Below are positions 22,984-36,926 of a stretch of DNA of 64,000 nucleotides, in pieces. Source of the DNA: Bactrocera neohumeralis. Lineage: Eukaryota > Arthropoda > Insecta > Diptera > Tephritidae. Position 1 is the first letter of the stretch, and the number at the start of each line of letters is the position of its first letter. The stretch is from positions 28,124,839 to 28,188,838 of the forward strand of contig NC_065919.1 in NCBI RefSeq assembly GCF_024586455.1, given 5' to 3'. The notes beneath the pieces were generated by a model that was not told where the DNA came from, ran no database searches, and saw only the letters and a list, made by a program, of their open reading frames with translations. The translations under genes were made by a program, and so were the position numbers.

Positions 22984-23947
22984 GGGTCAAGTATGCGTGA
23001 AGTTAGCTGTCGTTGTTAATATAGACAGACATTTCATCACTAATAAACGCTGCCAATATTTATTAATAAATTTATTTATTCAATTCGATGTATTAATCTG
23101 CACAATTTCACGATTTTGTGTAATTGAGCATTATATGTAATGCATATTAAAACTATTAAATAATTTTCAATCCTTGCGCTGCTCAACTGAAATAAAAAAA
23201 TTGTATTTAAAACATCTGCAATGGAATTCAAAAGATGTGGTAACTCTGTGGATATGAAATTTAATTTAATTGCGAAATGAAAAATTGCTCATATTAATGA
23301 AATGCATACAATAAAAAAGTACAAACCCTGCATACAACTGCATCTTTTCGCTCACATTTACTCATATTATTATTTTATTCAGATATGTATGTATATGTTG
23401 TTATTTCATCCTTGAGATTATATTGATTTTATTACATTTAATTGGATAAATAATGATTTTTTCTTAGCATGGATAAGGAAATTAATTTTGCCATTTTAAA
23501 TTAAACATATTTTATAATTTTAATTAAAGTCCCTTAATTATGTGGTTGGCGGCATCTATGTGTGGATTTTAACAAAATGTCAAAGCAATACAGCTAGCTT
23601 CTGCCCGTTTTTCTGACGCGATGGAAAGATACCGAAAGTGCTGAAACGCCGCCACTTGCAAAATTTTTTCCAAGCGCCGAACATGGGAAAATTTGTCAGT
23701 GAGAGTGTAATAGCATAAAATAAAGCAAAATTATTTTGTTTTTCCCATCAACGTTTTATGACGGATAAAATTGAATTTCAGTGCATTTGCTACAAAAGTG
23801 TGAATAAACGAAAATTAGAGAGTACGAAGTGGGAAAATTGCATTGCAACTAAAAATATAATATAAAAGTGACGAAAGAAAGTAATTATCGGAAGAAAAAA
23901 AATATAGTGACGATTTGTTGATTCCTGCTTAATCGTGTGTGCAAAAA
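22984..23947. promoter_or_regulatory. Shared upstream region of RpS27 and Nup358
   Basis: About 0.95 kb between two divergent genes. It must hold both promoters and the Nup358 leader, with an A-rich leader likely from about 23.7 kb. No specific factor sites are claimed. Confidence 0.45.
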
Positions 23948-26900
23948 ATGTACAAAACTAAAAAAGAAGTGGATGCCCATGTGCGAACTGCACTATCAAA
24001 GTTGCGTTCCGAATCTGAGGTACTTGTTAAAGCAAGGCCATACTAGTATCATAACATTTGCATTGGTTTAGATATATTTATGTTTATATTACATAATCTA
24101 ATTAAAATGTGCAAAGCCGAAAGAATTTTATGTCTTCACGCTAATGCATATTTTTGCGGCGCAACAATGCGGCGCCAATTTGTATGTCTAGTTGTGTGCT
24201 TCCAGCCAACCGGCTTTGTCAAAAATATAAGAATTGTAGGGCTCATAGCTGAAATCGTTATTGCATGTGCAAACTAAAACATCATCAGGGTTATTTACTT
24301 AAATTAATTTATATTTAAAACTAGCAAATATTTTATGTAAAATGAGGTTATGTGTCCTTCGTATTTCTCTTTTAGTAATATTCGTTATTAGCCGTTATTA
24401 ACGCAGAGTTGATTCGATGTAAAAATTTCGGCGGTTTTTACCAGGGTTTGCTAAATCAAGGAATGAAAATAATTTTTTTTAACCATAAAATACAAAAACT
24501 TTCGCATAAGTTATTAAGATCTAAATGTAATTTGTAGAAGCTTAATAAAATAAAGTGGTACGCAAAAAGTTATATGAATATTATTGGTTGCTATTTGGCT
24601 GTTGGATGTTGTAAACTGTGGTTATATTATTAAAAAATTTCACTTAGAGTAAGCAAGTTTTCCTTAAATATGTATGTATATTATTTTCATTTTTAACTAA
24701 ATATTCCTTTTTGAATAATTTAAATTTTAGCGGCAGTTACGAAGTTTTACCATCGCCAAACTTTATTACAAAATCAACGAATATTCCACCGCAGAACAAT
24801 ATCTGTGCTCCTACCTCAACGTAAAAGAAGACAATGATCAGGCGCATAAACTACTTGGTCAATGTTATCAACGCCTTAAGAAACCAGAAAAGGCGCTACA
24901 GTCCTTTCAACGTTCTTTGCAACTGAATTCCAAACAACCCGAGGTTTTGGCCGATGTTTGTCAACTATTGTTGGATGATAAAAACTTGAATGTGAGTAAA
25001 GCTAGATATTGGTGTGAGTTAGCTGAGTCGGAAAAGGTGCAACACGATGCAGTATTCTCATTGCGCTTGAAATTGATGAACAAAGATAATCTGGAAACGA
25101 ATCAAGTTGAGGATTTAATACTGAAAGAAATAAGTGCTCGTCCAAATGATGTGCAATTACGTGTTCGACTTATGCGCAATTACATTGAACAAAATAAAGT
25201 GTTGGACGCCTTCAAATATGTATACAATTTTGAGATGAACCAGCATGATAATTTCTCCAGCAGCAGCGAATGGTACAATATCGTATGGTTAGTGCTGAAC
25301 AAATATGAACATATGCCAAACACGAAGAAGGATTGGGAGTTTTGGTTGTTAATGATTATTTGCCTGGAACGACAAGTCAACATCAGTTTCACATTAACGG
25401 CCGCTTCTGCGACTGGTGGAGTAACGGAGACGGCAAATTTACTTTTCAATTTAGATCAATATCTTTTCAAAGTCACACAATTGTCGGATAAATTGTGCGC
25501 CCAACGTGAATTGGTTAATCTCTTTTTGGATCATTATCGCGGTCAGATGCTAATTTATGCGACAGCTTTAATCTTCAAGCGTGAACTTTTACAAAACAAG
25601 AACAAATGGAAAGAAACTGTAAAGGTAGTGCTACCACTATTACTATTTGCTTTCCAAACAGATGTGCCAGACAATCGCGAACCATGGATGAGACATACTG
25701 ACGAACAAGGCAAGCAGTTGATACAGTTGTGGAATCGCGAGGGTTCCTTCCGTTGCGCACAGGTAAGAGAAAAGCGTAAAAGATTCTTTCTGATTCTGAT
25801 TTATTCTTCAAAAACTTTGTCGTCGCTCTCATATGACTGCTCTTTCTTTTAAAATTCTTGATTTATTCTTCAAAAACTTTGGCCCCTGGTTGCGACACGA
25901 AAAATCAATGTAGTTTGTTAACGTTAACGCGACGCTATTTTCAAAAAATTAAGTGATTTTGCAATAAGTCGTTCTTTCATGTTTCTTAGGTTTAATGGTT
26001 TTCACTGATCCGTCTTATATTCCAGCGATGACACTAACTCCTCTGACTGTTAATCGTCGTAAAGCACCAATTTCTTTATTTTATTGACGTGTTGGTCACC
26101 AGTTGATGTTAATGGCCTTCCTGGACGTGGTTCTCCGTCAACATGTTCTCGACCCTCTTTGAGGCCTTTTCCAACATTCTGAATGTTTCGGCACTAGAAA
26201 TTTGACACAAAATTTAATGGAACTTCTTTGTTGAATAATTTCACTCATCGTTTTGTTTTGTTTTGAATTATTTGATTATGAAAGTAGCTTATGTTATTTT
26301 AATTTATAATTTAATTTTAATTTTATAATTTGTAAATAATGCAAATATGTTACTTCATTTTAGGCTGGTCGTACTTTGCTATCATGCATTGCAGACGAGT
26401 TGACTACTGACAAAGAAAATGCCAACCAACAAATAAATAGTTTGCTTGGTAACAATCCACCGTTGTGGAGCAACAGCGATGAGTTGTTGTCGCAAATACG
26501 ACAAATTTGTTCAGACAAAACTTGGCGGCGAAACGTATTTGCTGCGCTCTACTGCAACAGTGATCAAAAAGTTAAAGAACAAAGTTCTCTGTTAATCAAG
26601 AGTCCGAAGCTGGCCGAGCCCGTGTTCGAGCTGCCCACCTACGCCGACGTTGAGCGCTATGAAGAGGATGCGCAGTACTTAAAACCACAATCTTTGCAAC
26701 ATTTGGTCTACCTTTGTTTGGGTAATGATAATCTCGCCTATGTACGGGCTAAATATTTTAGTGGTTTGAATTTTTCCACACAAAACTTGGCATTTTGTGG
26801 TGCAGAGTCTTTAAACCAATTGGATTTGGATACGTTTTTATATGCGGCAACAATACAAGCTAAACGTACACTGCAAGTTGAACGCGAAACCTTTGACAAT

Positions 26901-29900
26901 TACAACACGGGCAATCGCAGCGCTTCCGGACGTCCACGCATATTGCCATTCGCTAATTTGCAGGGGCAGCTATGTACCGAGGAACAATCCAACTGGTGGC
27001 TAGCTGCCTATCAGGTTTACAAAAATCTAAGCGCGGATAATTTAGCTGAGTTACGCGCCAACTTACAGTATGGTATAGAAGCTGTTCGCGGTGTTAATGG
27101 CCCGAAAATTGACATGATCATCGTGTTCAAATTGGGGCAGATATTTGTCGCACGAGCACAGGATATTGTTAAACCAGTAGAGAAAGGCTTTTTGGAGGCA
27201 CGTGCAGAGAATATCTATAAGTATGGTTTAAATATGGTGAAAATGAACAATAAAGGCGTTTTAGAGCCATTCCGTAAATATTTTAAATATACTAAAGCCA
27301 AAACTTCCGTTGTTGAGCGCGAGATTTCTAATGCAGCAGAGGATGCCGTTTCATATTTAGCTTCGCGTTACTTCAAGAAAGCCGAATATGAAGAGTTAAT
27401 CGAAGAATTGACTGGCGTACAATTGCCATTTGCGACATATTTGCAAGCAGAGGCATATCGTAAATTGGACGAAGCCAATAAAACACCAAAGAAAGCAAAG
27501 CGAATGTATTTGGATCGTGCAAGTGAGTGCCTCAATCAGACTTTGAATCTGTTGAAAAATACAGAAGCTAACCCGGAACATCCTTTGAATTCCATAATAC
27601 ATACTGAATTGAAAAGATTGCAACAGGCTACTATGAAATTTATTAATGAAGGTAGCCCAGCCACCGGTCACAATAACTCTAGCACCTACGAAGATGCCGA
27701 AGCTGAGTTCTACCACGATATATCCTTGTCTGCTACACCAGCAATAAACCGTTCTCGACGTGAAGCAACCGCTGCCGCGCTAATTGCCTCGCCTCGTAAT
27801 ACTGAAATGGAGAACTTAGTAAAGCAAATGGCCAAAACACTAACGTTTGTTAAAGAGGAACTTGTTGACACGATTAAACCAGAAATGCTGTCAATGCGTA
27901 AGGAAATCACTTCACTTAAGGATAAAATTGCTGGCCTTGAGGAAGCTATGAAACGTACACGTGTTTCTTCAAATCCACCATCGCGTGATGATGCATCCCA
28001 TGTGCTCGATGATCTCTATATGATCGAAGATGCATTGCAGAATCAATTGTATCAACCGCCTGCGCAAACGCATATGAATGCTGCAGGTAGCATGTTTCCC
28101 GGCGTTGGTAATGGACCCAGCACTCAACCACCCGTTGGCGTGCAAAGCCCCTTTGTTGCGGGCCCACAGTCTCAACAACAAGCAGCACAGCAAAGAAACT
28201 CAATGCACATGCCGCCGAATCCAATGGCTGCAGCTGCATACAATAGTCCCATGTTTAATCCGAATTATCCCATGAATTACTATCCACAACCGTACATGAT
28301 GTCGCAACCGCCAGGTCCACCTGGCTCCGCCGGCGGTATGTTGGGTGAGTATTTTTAAAAGACATTTTTTAAGGTAACTTCTTAATTAAAAACAATCTTC
28401 TATTGAAAACTTACTAGGTCAACGTAATGCGCTGCCCATGCCATATATGGATGCCAATTTGAGCTTTAGCATGGCACAATCAACGCCGTTATTGCCCGCA
28501 CCGCCACAAGATGGTCGCCCAAGCAATCTGTATGGCTTGTTGACACAACCACAGCAACCACCAACAATTCCACCTCAATTCCCAGCATCGTTGCAACCAC
28601 AATTGCCACAGCTGTCAGTGCCAATGTCGTTGGCATCGTTAGCGCCTGCCATAACAAGTAATCCAACTGTTATAGGCTTACCATCAGCAATTTCCTCACA
28701 GTCGACGCCGACCACTGCGCCCATACAATTCAATAAAGTACTTAATAATCAACCAGTTGAAAAAGGTCCACCAGCCAATGTGGTAATCACCAGTTCTGAC
28801 CCGTTACCAAATCCAAATAGGCCAGCCTTGTTGGCACAACAACCAACATTGAGCGTTACAATACCACCGCATCATATCAAGCCTAGCCTCGTAGCCACAA
28901 CAGAGTCAAATGTAGCACAGACATCAACGCAAGCTACACCTGCTAACGCCATTACAAATACCATTACCACAGGCAACAGCGGCTTTACTGGCTTCGCTTT
29001 CGGAAGTACCACCGCCACTACACAAAGTCCATTCAGCATTACTTTTAGCAATAATTTTACAACGCCTACATCTTCTACAACCTCCATATTTAGCGGAAAG
29101 AATATAGCCTCTACTACGCCAAGCAGTACGATCAGCACCAGCACTTTCAGTTTTAGACCACAAATTGAGCAGGCCCAAGCTCAGGCTGCTGCTGCAGCTG
29201 GAGAAAATAGTTCAGGAGAGAGCATTTCGGTATTGAATAAAACATCGGACAGTTTTTCGAGTGAGCCGAATAAGAGCGGTACAGAAGCTGAATTAGAATA
29301 CGACCCACGACCTGACTTTAAGCCCATAATTCCATTGCCTGATGAAATCGAGGTTAGAACTGGCGAGGAAGACGAAGATGTAATGTTTTGTTGTCGCGCC
29401 AAACTCTATCGTTTCGCTGATAAAGACTGGAAAGAACGTGGTATTGGCGATATAAAGATACTGAAAAATAAGGAAGGTTTCTCAAGAATACTCATGCGTC
29501 GCGATCAGACACACAAAATATGTGCCAATCATAAAATCACCAAAGAACTTATATTAACAACGCCGGCGAATGAAAAGAAGGGACACATTTGGGTGGCCAA
29601 CGATTTCGCTGATGAGGAGTTGAAGACAGAGAGCTTCTTCGTTCGTTTCAAGTTGCCGGAGTCAGCGCAGAAATTCTACGATTGTTTCAAACAGGCACAA
29701 AAAGAAGCCGAAGAATTGGATAACAAAAAAGAGGTGACCGTTACGAAAGAACAAACTACTAAAGAGAATAAGTTTAATCAACCTGCACAACTTGCACCAT
29801 TCGGCTTGACCAAAAGCGCAGTAACCAACTTCGTCACCAGCACACCAGCTACAAAGACCAACGCTGAAAAAATACCAACCGTTGCAGCACAAACATTTAT

Positions 29901-32900
29901 GGCACCAACGTCTGCCGCCACGAGTGCTATATCAAGCGCCGGCGGCGCTTCTAAAACGCTATTCGGTGGACTAGCAGCTGCAGCGCCGAATGCTGCGGGC
30001 GAAAATAAATCCGAGCCACCAAAATCCACAGCCTCGCCTTTCGCTCATTTCAGTTTCGACAAAGGTGGTGCAGCCACAATCGCACCCAGCTCAGCTGCGA
30101 CGAACTCCACCACGGCTACCACTTCATCACCCTTTGCCAACATCTTTAGTAATTTGGGCAAATCGGGTGTCACCACTTCGTCGCCATTCAGTGTTGGGAA
30201 TCTGCCAGCATTTTCGGCTGCGAACAGCGCTCTTGATAGTAGTGCAACAAACGTTGGTGGCATAGCCGCTGGGTCTACGACTTCATCTGCATTGAATAAA
30301 TCGAATGTCTCCGATGCGGAGGATGAATATGTGCCAACAGCCACTTTCAATCCGGTAATACCATTACCCGATTTAGTGGAAGTCTCCACAGGTGAAGAGA
30401 ATGAAATTGTTTTGTTCGAGCATCGTGCTAAGCTCTTGCGTTTCGACAAAGAGGCAGGCGAGTGGAAAGAGCGCGGCATTGGCAACATGAAATTATTACA
30501 GGACAAAGACGACGTAAATAAGGTGCGTTTGGTAATGAGACGTGAACAAATACATAAGCTCTGCTGTAATCAGCGTTTGTATAAAAACACCGCGTTCAAA
30601 TATGCAAAGAATTCACAAACCGCGCTGACATGGGCCGGTCAAGACTACTCGGAAAGTGAATTGACTACCGAAATGTTAACGGTGCGTTTCAAATTACCCG
30701 ACACCTGCAAACAATTCCATGACGCCGTATTGAAGGCGCAAGCAAATATGGGCGATGAAGTTGATGAGAACGGCGGCGCTGGCGCCGCTGCTGCAATTGG
30801 GAAGCAGATCAAGGAGAAAACAACAGAAAAAACAGAAGGTAAAGCGGCCTTTAAAGGTTTTGGTGATGCTTTCAAACCCAAAGCCGGTTCATGGGACTGT
30901 TCCGCTTGCTACATATCAAATACTGCTGACAAACAATATTGTGTTGCGTGCGATTCGCCAAAGGATGACACTGTGCCCAAAAAGGACACGACAAATGTTC
31001 TACTAACTAATCCACCAAAGGCATCGTTTGTTTTTGGCTTCTCACCAGCAACGAATGGCAGTGTAGCGGCACCAGTGCAAGCAGCTAATAGTTTTACTTT
31101 CGGTAAGCCTGCTGCTACATCAAGTATCCTTGCAGAAAATGCGAATAGCACGGCCAGCGCGCCACAACCCGCCGCCACAACGTCGACGACTTCAAAATCA
31201 AGTTTCGGTGATCAATTTAAACCAAAAGTGGGTTCTTGGACATGTCAGGATTGCTATTTAAGCAACACAGCTGACGCTCTTTACTGCAAAGCATGTGATG
31301 CACCCAAAGACGATACAGTACCTAAAAAGGAATCCACGAATGATGTGCTTGCACTCTCAAATCCAGCGCAGAAATTCAGTTTTGGTTTTAGTGCAGCCGC
31401 CACTGCCACCTCCACAGCAACCGCTAATACAACAACGCCTACAAGTAGTTTTGTTTTTGGTGGCGCCAAAACCGAATCGGGTAAATCTCTATTTGGCGGT
31501 TTGACAAATACAAGTACCACTGACGCGCCCAAGTCCTTTACGTTTACATCGGCAACTTCAACGAATGCACCAACGACATCGAAGCCCGCATTCTCATTCC
31601 AGCCGCAGTCGAAAACTTCCGGTGCTGGTGGAGAATCCACATCAATGTTTTCTTTAGATAAAAAAGATTTCAATTTCACGTTGAAGCCAAAGAGTCCCGG
31701 CAAGTCGAGCGGCGCTGGCGGTGGTGATGCAGATGCCGCGGCGGACGACGGTGAAGATGGTGACTACCAAGAGGAGGAGAACAACACTTACTTCACACCG
31801 GTCATACCACTGCCGGATAAGGTTAGTAGCATGTAATGTTGAATTGAGTGGGAATAAGTTTGTTCTCTCCAAGTGATGTTTTTCTTACTCGATCTTTTTG
31901 CTTTAATTTTTTTCAAACATATTAGCATTTTCCTTTGCTTAAAATTCTAACTGCCTAAGAATTTTTTAGCAGAAACTAAATAAAAAATTTAGGTTTGTAT
32001 TAAAATTAATTTTGATTAATTTCAACTTTTTTTTTTATTTAGATGTGTTTGTTTGACATTAATTTCTTTACTTATAATCTTTTATTTTCATATTTACTTT
32101 CTTATAAAAATTGTATTGATATATTACATTTTTTTTTTTTAATATTTCCTATTCATATACCCTTTCAGATTGACGTTAAAACGGGCGAAGAGGAAGAGGA
32201 ATTACTCTATGTGCATCGTGCCAAATTATATCGCTTTGTCGATGGCGAATGGAAGGAGCGTGGTCTAGGCGATGTTAAGGTTTTGCGTCACAAGCAAACC
32301 AAAAAGTTACGAGTGGTAATGCGTCGTGAACAGGTGTTGAAAATCTGCCTTAATCATGTGCTGAACGAGGAAGTCGAGTACAAGCGCAAGGATGACAAAT
32401 CGTGGTTATTTGTGGTGAACGATTTTAGTGAGGGCACCGTTGAGTTGGAAAAATTCTCACTTCGTTTTAAGAATAAAGATATTGCACAAGGTTTTATGGA
32501 TGCAGTGAAAAGTGCCATCGTGGGAACGGCTGTTGCGATCGAAAGTACCGGTAGCATATCTACGAATACTACATTGAATATGACTGAGATTGTAGAGAGC
32601 GAAAAGGAGGTTGGAACTCCACCAGCTGCTTTGTCGGAGGCAGATAGGATGACTGCTGATAAATTGCAATTACCTTATGAGTTCTTTACAGCGCAACCAC
32701 CTTGTGCTGGTTGCCGTGGTTGTGATCCGGATACATTTGTTTTCCCTGAACGAAAAACCACTGAAACATTCGTTAATTCTGAAGACAATGAAAATGTTTT
32801 AAAACCATTCGAATTACCCGTTTTGTCATTACCCAAAGCCGAGAGTGCAGTCATTGCGAATCGTTCACTCCTGAAGCAAAGCGCTCTCTCACCGATGGTA

Positions 32901-34456
32901 CCCTCACCTGCAGCCACAACGCTTAACTCTAGCAACATTACAGCCACTCCTAAAGGGGGTGAATCGAATATATTTTCCGGCTTTGCTGGCGTTAACTCTA
33001 GAGCTTTCGGCGCTACTGGCGAAAAGAGTGCCAGTGGTTTCTCATTTACCGCAGCTATGAATGATGTCAAAAAAGATGATGAAAATAAGACGAGCGCGAC
33101 AAGTGGAACATTTCTATTTGGTAATAATGCCGGCTCTGGTGGGTTGAGTGGCAGCTCCATTTTTGGTGGTGGCGGAGGTGAGTTGTGTGTTATATTAGTG
33201 AAATTTATATGACATGCTATAATTTTTGCCCAATATATTCAAAATATTAAAATTTCTTTCACCTATGTAGATAAAAAGCCCATTTTTGGACAAACACCCT
33301 CCATTTTCGGCAATGCCTCCAATTCTTTAACTAAAGCCGCTGATTCTACCACATCCGAAAGCGAGAAACCAAACACTATTTTCGGTGGTATTGCCAGCAA
33401 TACTGGCAGTGGATCTATATTTGGTGGGAAACCAGTTTTTGGTTCAGGCTCCAGTTCGATTTTCGATGGTAAATCTTCTTCGGGTAATGAAACAACAACA
33501 ACCAAATCGATATTTGGTAGCACAAGCAACTCAACAGCTAATACCATTGGTGGAGAAACCTCAATATTTGGCAGTTCAACATTTCCTGGTTTTGGAAACG
33601 CTACTAGCACCCAAGGCTCTATCTTTGGCAGTGGTAATAGTGCAAATACTGCAAACCCCAATACAGAAGCAAACATTTTTGGTGGTATTCCAAAGGAGCA
33701 AACTGTAGCCGCACCCAGTTTTGCTGACCTCTCCAACAAAGCTGGCGTGACTGATTTTGCCAGTTTAGCTGCAAAGGCAAGCTCCGCCAACACCAACAAA
33801 CCATCAGAAAAACCAGGTCCCCGCGGTTTCATTGGTCTAACCGATGAAAATGCCTTTTCTAACTTCTCCAAAGCGGCGCAAAACACATCAAAAGATGACA
33901 ACGCTAACGATTCTACGCAAAATGATGATAATGAAAACTATGATCCACACTATGATCCTATAATTGCATTGCCAGATGAAATTCAAGTAAGTACCGGCGA
34001 AGAAGACGAGACGAAATTGTTCGGTGAACGTGCGACACTTTACCGTTACGATGCTAACACGAAAGAGTGGAAGGAACGCGGTAAGAAATATATACATAAA
34101 CCACTAATTTCATATTCAGTAAAGTAAATATATGTTATATCTTATGTACAGGCGTTGGTGAGCTCAAAATTTTGGAACACAAAACCAAACATACATATCG
34201 CCTGGTGATGCGGCGTGAGCAAATACACAAATTGGTGTTGAATCATGCAGTTGGTGCGGATTTCAGTTTTAACAACATGAACAACAACCCAAAAAGTTTT
34301 ATTTGGGCTGCTTTAAACTATGCCGAATCGGCTGAAGGCGAAGTGGAAAAATTGGCGGTGCGTTTCAAGAATGTGGATCTAGCCAATCAGTTCAAAGAGA
34401 AGTTAAATGATTGTATTAAGTCGAAAAGCCACGAGCCCGCTATTACTTCTCAATAA
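23948..34456 (+). CDS. Nup358: Nuclear pore protein Nup358 (RanBP2)
   Basis: Seven exons (23948-24019, 24731-25762, 26364-28344, 28418-31821, 32169-33177, 33271-34080, 34152-34456) join in frame into 2870 residues. N-terminal helical/TPR repeats come first (LYYKINEYSTAEQYLCSYL, then QCYQRLKKPEKALQSF). A middle region follows, then Ala/Ser/Thr-rich FG repeats. Four Ran-binding domains begin near residues 1323, 1666, 2153 and 2723, each with a TGEE and WKERG(I/L/V)G signature. Two RanBP2-type zinc fingers lie near 1852 (WDCSACYISN) and 1966 (WTCQDCYLSN). The third Ran-binding domain is split by the 31822-32168 intron. Nup358 forms the cytoplasmic filaments of the pore and docks Ran. A CAGCRGC cluster sits near residue 2340. 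There is no C-terminal cyclophilin domain, unlike vertebrate RanBP2. The start is the only ATG giving the TPR exon in frame. Confidence 0.95.
25990..26248 (-). mobile_element. Mariner 5' fragment in Nup358 intron 2
   Basis: The minus strand reads MSEIIQQRSSIKFCVKF from about 26247, then EHVDGEPRPGRPLTSTGDQH and a decayed helix-turn-helix. This is the N-terminal part of a mariner transposase, different from the family at 5.3 kb. The catalytic part is absent. Confidence 0.7.
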
Positions 34457-35155
34457 TTTATTTAATTAAATAGGTTTAAAACAAAACATTGTGGTATCGG
34501 AAACATCTGAAAAATCATAAATTATCTAATTTGTAGCATTCCTCATTTCTCACTATTCACGTACATACATATGTGTTTTTGTATTATTCACAATTTTTAT
34601 TTTATTATCTTCTGAAAATGTTACTTTTTGCTAATTTGAGTTTTGGCAAAAAGATCGTACGAAATTTTTTTGTTTAATCAGTTTCAATGCACTTGCGGCA
34701 TTTGAACAAATTTAGTGAAAGAAATTATTACAGTTGTGGTAAAAAATTAAATTGTTATTCGTACATTATAATTACATTTAATAAGAACTTAAATTACATC
34801 TTGAAATTGGTAATTTTATTTATAAAACATTAATAAAAGCGACTATCTTAAGTTGTTTAATTAGCGTAATGTAAAGTAAAACTGGAAAACACCGGCGAGT
34901 TTAGGTAACCGCAACTATATGGATTAATGTTAATTATTTGGGGGACAACAAGGGCTTTTTGTTGACACGTTTTGATAACAGACACTTGGTTAAATTTGCT
35001 GCATTTGTCATCTGCATTTCAATTTTACAGCACAAACTGAAGTGACTGCTAATTCGAAGCCATTTGATTCATTCTCCTGCTCAGAATGGTTGAGTTGACA
35101 GCAGCCCTTACAAATTGTATGTGCTACAATAGCGATATTCATATTCTGTTCAGGG
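34457..35155. other. 3' flank of Nup358 and spacer
   Basis: Holds the Nup358 3' untranslated region; AATAAA at 34832-34837 is a candidate poly(A) signal. No gene recognised further on. Confidence 0.5.
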
Positions 35156-35950
35156 TGAACAGGGTTATTAAGTTTGCCACGAAGTTTGTAACAACCAGAA
35201 GGTAACGTCGGGGACTCTATAAAATATACTTATATGAACGCTGGTAAATGATGTGCTTGATGAGATGAGTCGATTTAGCCATGTACGTCTGTCCATGGCA
35301 TGAAGCTGCTTTTTTCAGAACCGCTGATGATGTAACGATTTTCTAATCCTAGATTGGGTGGTAAGATTAAGGTAAGTTGTCAACGAAGTCATGTAACGGT
35401 AGGCCCAGGAAACGAGCTGTCTCGACGGGTTCGGCTCATAAGGAGAGGAGTGTTAGATGAGTGGAATTAGCTGGGCATGCAAAGCTTTGATTAGAGTCAT
35501 GAAGGGATTCGTTGAAGCTGGACTTATATTTGGTAAGTCGGAGTCGATTTTGAATAAGTAGAAGTTGAACCTGCTATAATAAACAGAACGAAGCAGCTTA
35601 AAGGCCATTCTGAATTCTCACCGCAACTAGAGCTCGTCCTCTGCAATGGGTTGTGGGTAGTTGTGTCCGAAGTGTGGTCGGCATACTATCTAATGCCTTC
35701 TATAACGAAGGTTAAGGAAAGAGGGCGACTGTAGTAGAAATTTCTTGAAGAGAAGCTCGTAATGCTCCTTAACCGGAAGATGTATGTTCGACCGGAGACA
35801 TCAAGACACATCCCTTTATAGTCCAGAGTGCAGTGTTCTGAGATGTCAGAACGACGAGATGGCAGAGATCTATAGTATATAGTTGCCATACAAATTGATC
35901 GATCAAAATCCAGTCTTTGTATGAAAAACTTTTTAAATAACCTATTACTC
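35156..35950 (-). repeat. Dispersed repeat family A (copy 2), interrupted
   Basis: The minus-oriented family A end (GCCACGAAGTTTGTAACA and TCGATTTAGCCATGTACG) spans about 35156-35305. A different part of the same repeat resumes at about 35870-35940 (GTTGCCATACAAATTGATCG). Between them lies a Jockey-type fragment. Confidence 0.65.
35340..35665 (-). mobile_element. Jockey-type LINE C-terminal fragment
   Basis: The minus strand reads LLRSVYYSRFNFYLFKIDSD near 35585-35530, then the remains of a cysteine-rich end with the AEPVETARFLG signature near 35440-35400. This is the C-terminal domain after RNase H in Jockey-clade elements. It has decayed and is inserted within a family A repeat. Confidence 0.6.
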
Positions 35951-36318
35951 TCCCTACTACAGAAACAAATAAAATTAATAATTTTAAATAACTAGGCAAG
36001 CAAATTATATAAGGAGTTGGAAAAATTAATCAACTTAATATACTCCCCCCTACAATTCTCATAACTAGTAGCCCACTTATACATCGCAGTATAATTCAAC
36101 CCCCAAGACAAGAAATTTCGCAGGGATTATTATCCAAGGCAACAATACAATTGTTCAGATCGGAGAACACTTGAGCTCCTTTTTCAGCGCATAACTCTGA
36201 CAGCAAATTATTCGTGCAAAAAAGAAAAACGTGTAAAAAATCTCATTTTATATGAAAATCTACTATTTATCCGTACTGTGAGAATTTATATGGTATTATA
36301 TACATATGTACATATGTA
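35951..36318. other. Intergenic, nothing recognised
   Basis: AT-rich spacer at the 3' side of the small minus-strand gene. No other feature seen. Confidence 0.5.
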
Positions 36319-36926
36319 TTACAAAAAATATTCTGGGAATGGTAAAATAATAATAATAAGTTTTAAAATCATTAATCGCTGTGTCTTCTTTGCCTGTACT
36401 TTCTCATAGAGCTTGCGGTAGCATTCTACTGCTTCATTTAATTGGCTCTCAAATCTTGCAGAGAGTTCTGTGGTTGCATTCATGTTAAGGAAATGATTTT
36501 CTAGTTCCGTTGCCATTTTCAAACTCATGTAACGATACACTTGTTCTAAAATGAACTAAGTAAATAGGAGGCGTACAAAAAATAACGTACAAAAATCCGT
36601 GCCAATAGGAGATCAAATGTAGAGATGTCATACAAACTCAAGATAAAGATCTTTTAATAACAATAAGAAATGTATTTGTGAAGGGTCAAACCTACGTTTT
36701 TTAAATTTATTTGTCTACATATGAGAAAACTAAAAAATGTGTTTCAAAAGTTAATAAAGCTTATGGAGATTTAATTTATAGTATAGTTTCTAGCTAATAA
36801 TTACATCAAAGCCAATTACTCGGTACATAATATAATATCATAATTTGCTTCTTAGTAAAATATTTTTTGTTACATTAAATAAAAATAAAGCCATTTAAAA
36901 TTACCCGTTTCGGAACACTTCCTCAT
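36319..36926 (-). CDS. Unrecognised 82-residue protein
   Basis: Exons (minus) 36926-36905 and 36545-36319 join at consensus sites (G then GTAATTT; ATTTTAG) and keep the frame. They give MRKCSETEQVYRYMSLKMAT and a helical, charged middle (FESQLNEAVECYRKLYEKVQ). This could form a short coiled coil. The C-terminal 18 residues are hydrophobic (LMILKLIIIILP), which could be a membrane tail, or read-through past a missed donor. No family was recognised. The gene lies head to head with PERK, about 0.5 kb between starts, so a shared promoter is possible. It could also be the last part of a longer protein whose first exons lie upstream. Confidence 0.5.

Noticed and set aside
32675..33160. Minus-strand open frame of 161 codons
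   Set aside because: Antisense shadow of the same low-complexity Nup358 exon.
33263..33901. Minus-strand open frame of 212 codons inside Nup358
   Set aside because: It is the antisense of the FG-repeat exon, rich in Val/Leu/Pro as expected from reversed Ser/Thr/Asn/Gly codons. It has no family pattern.
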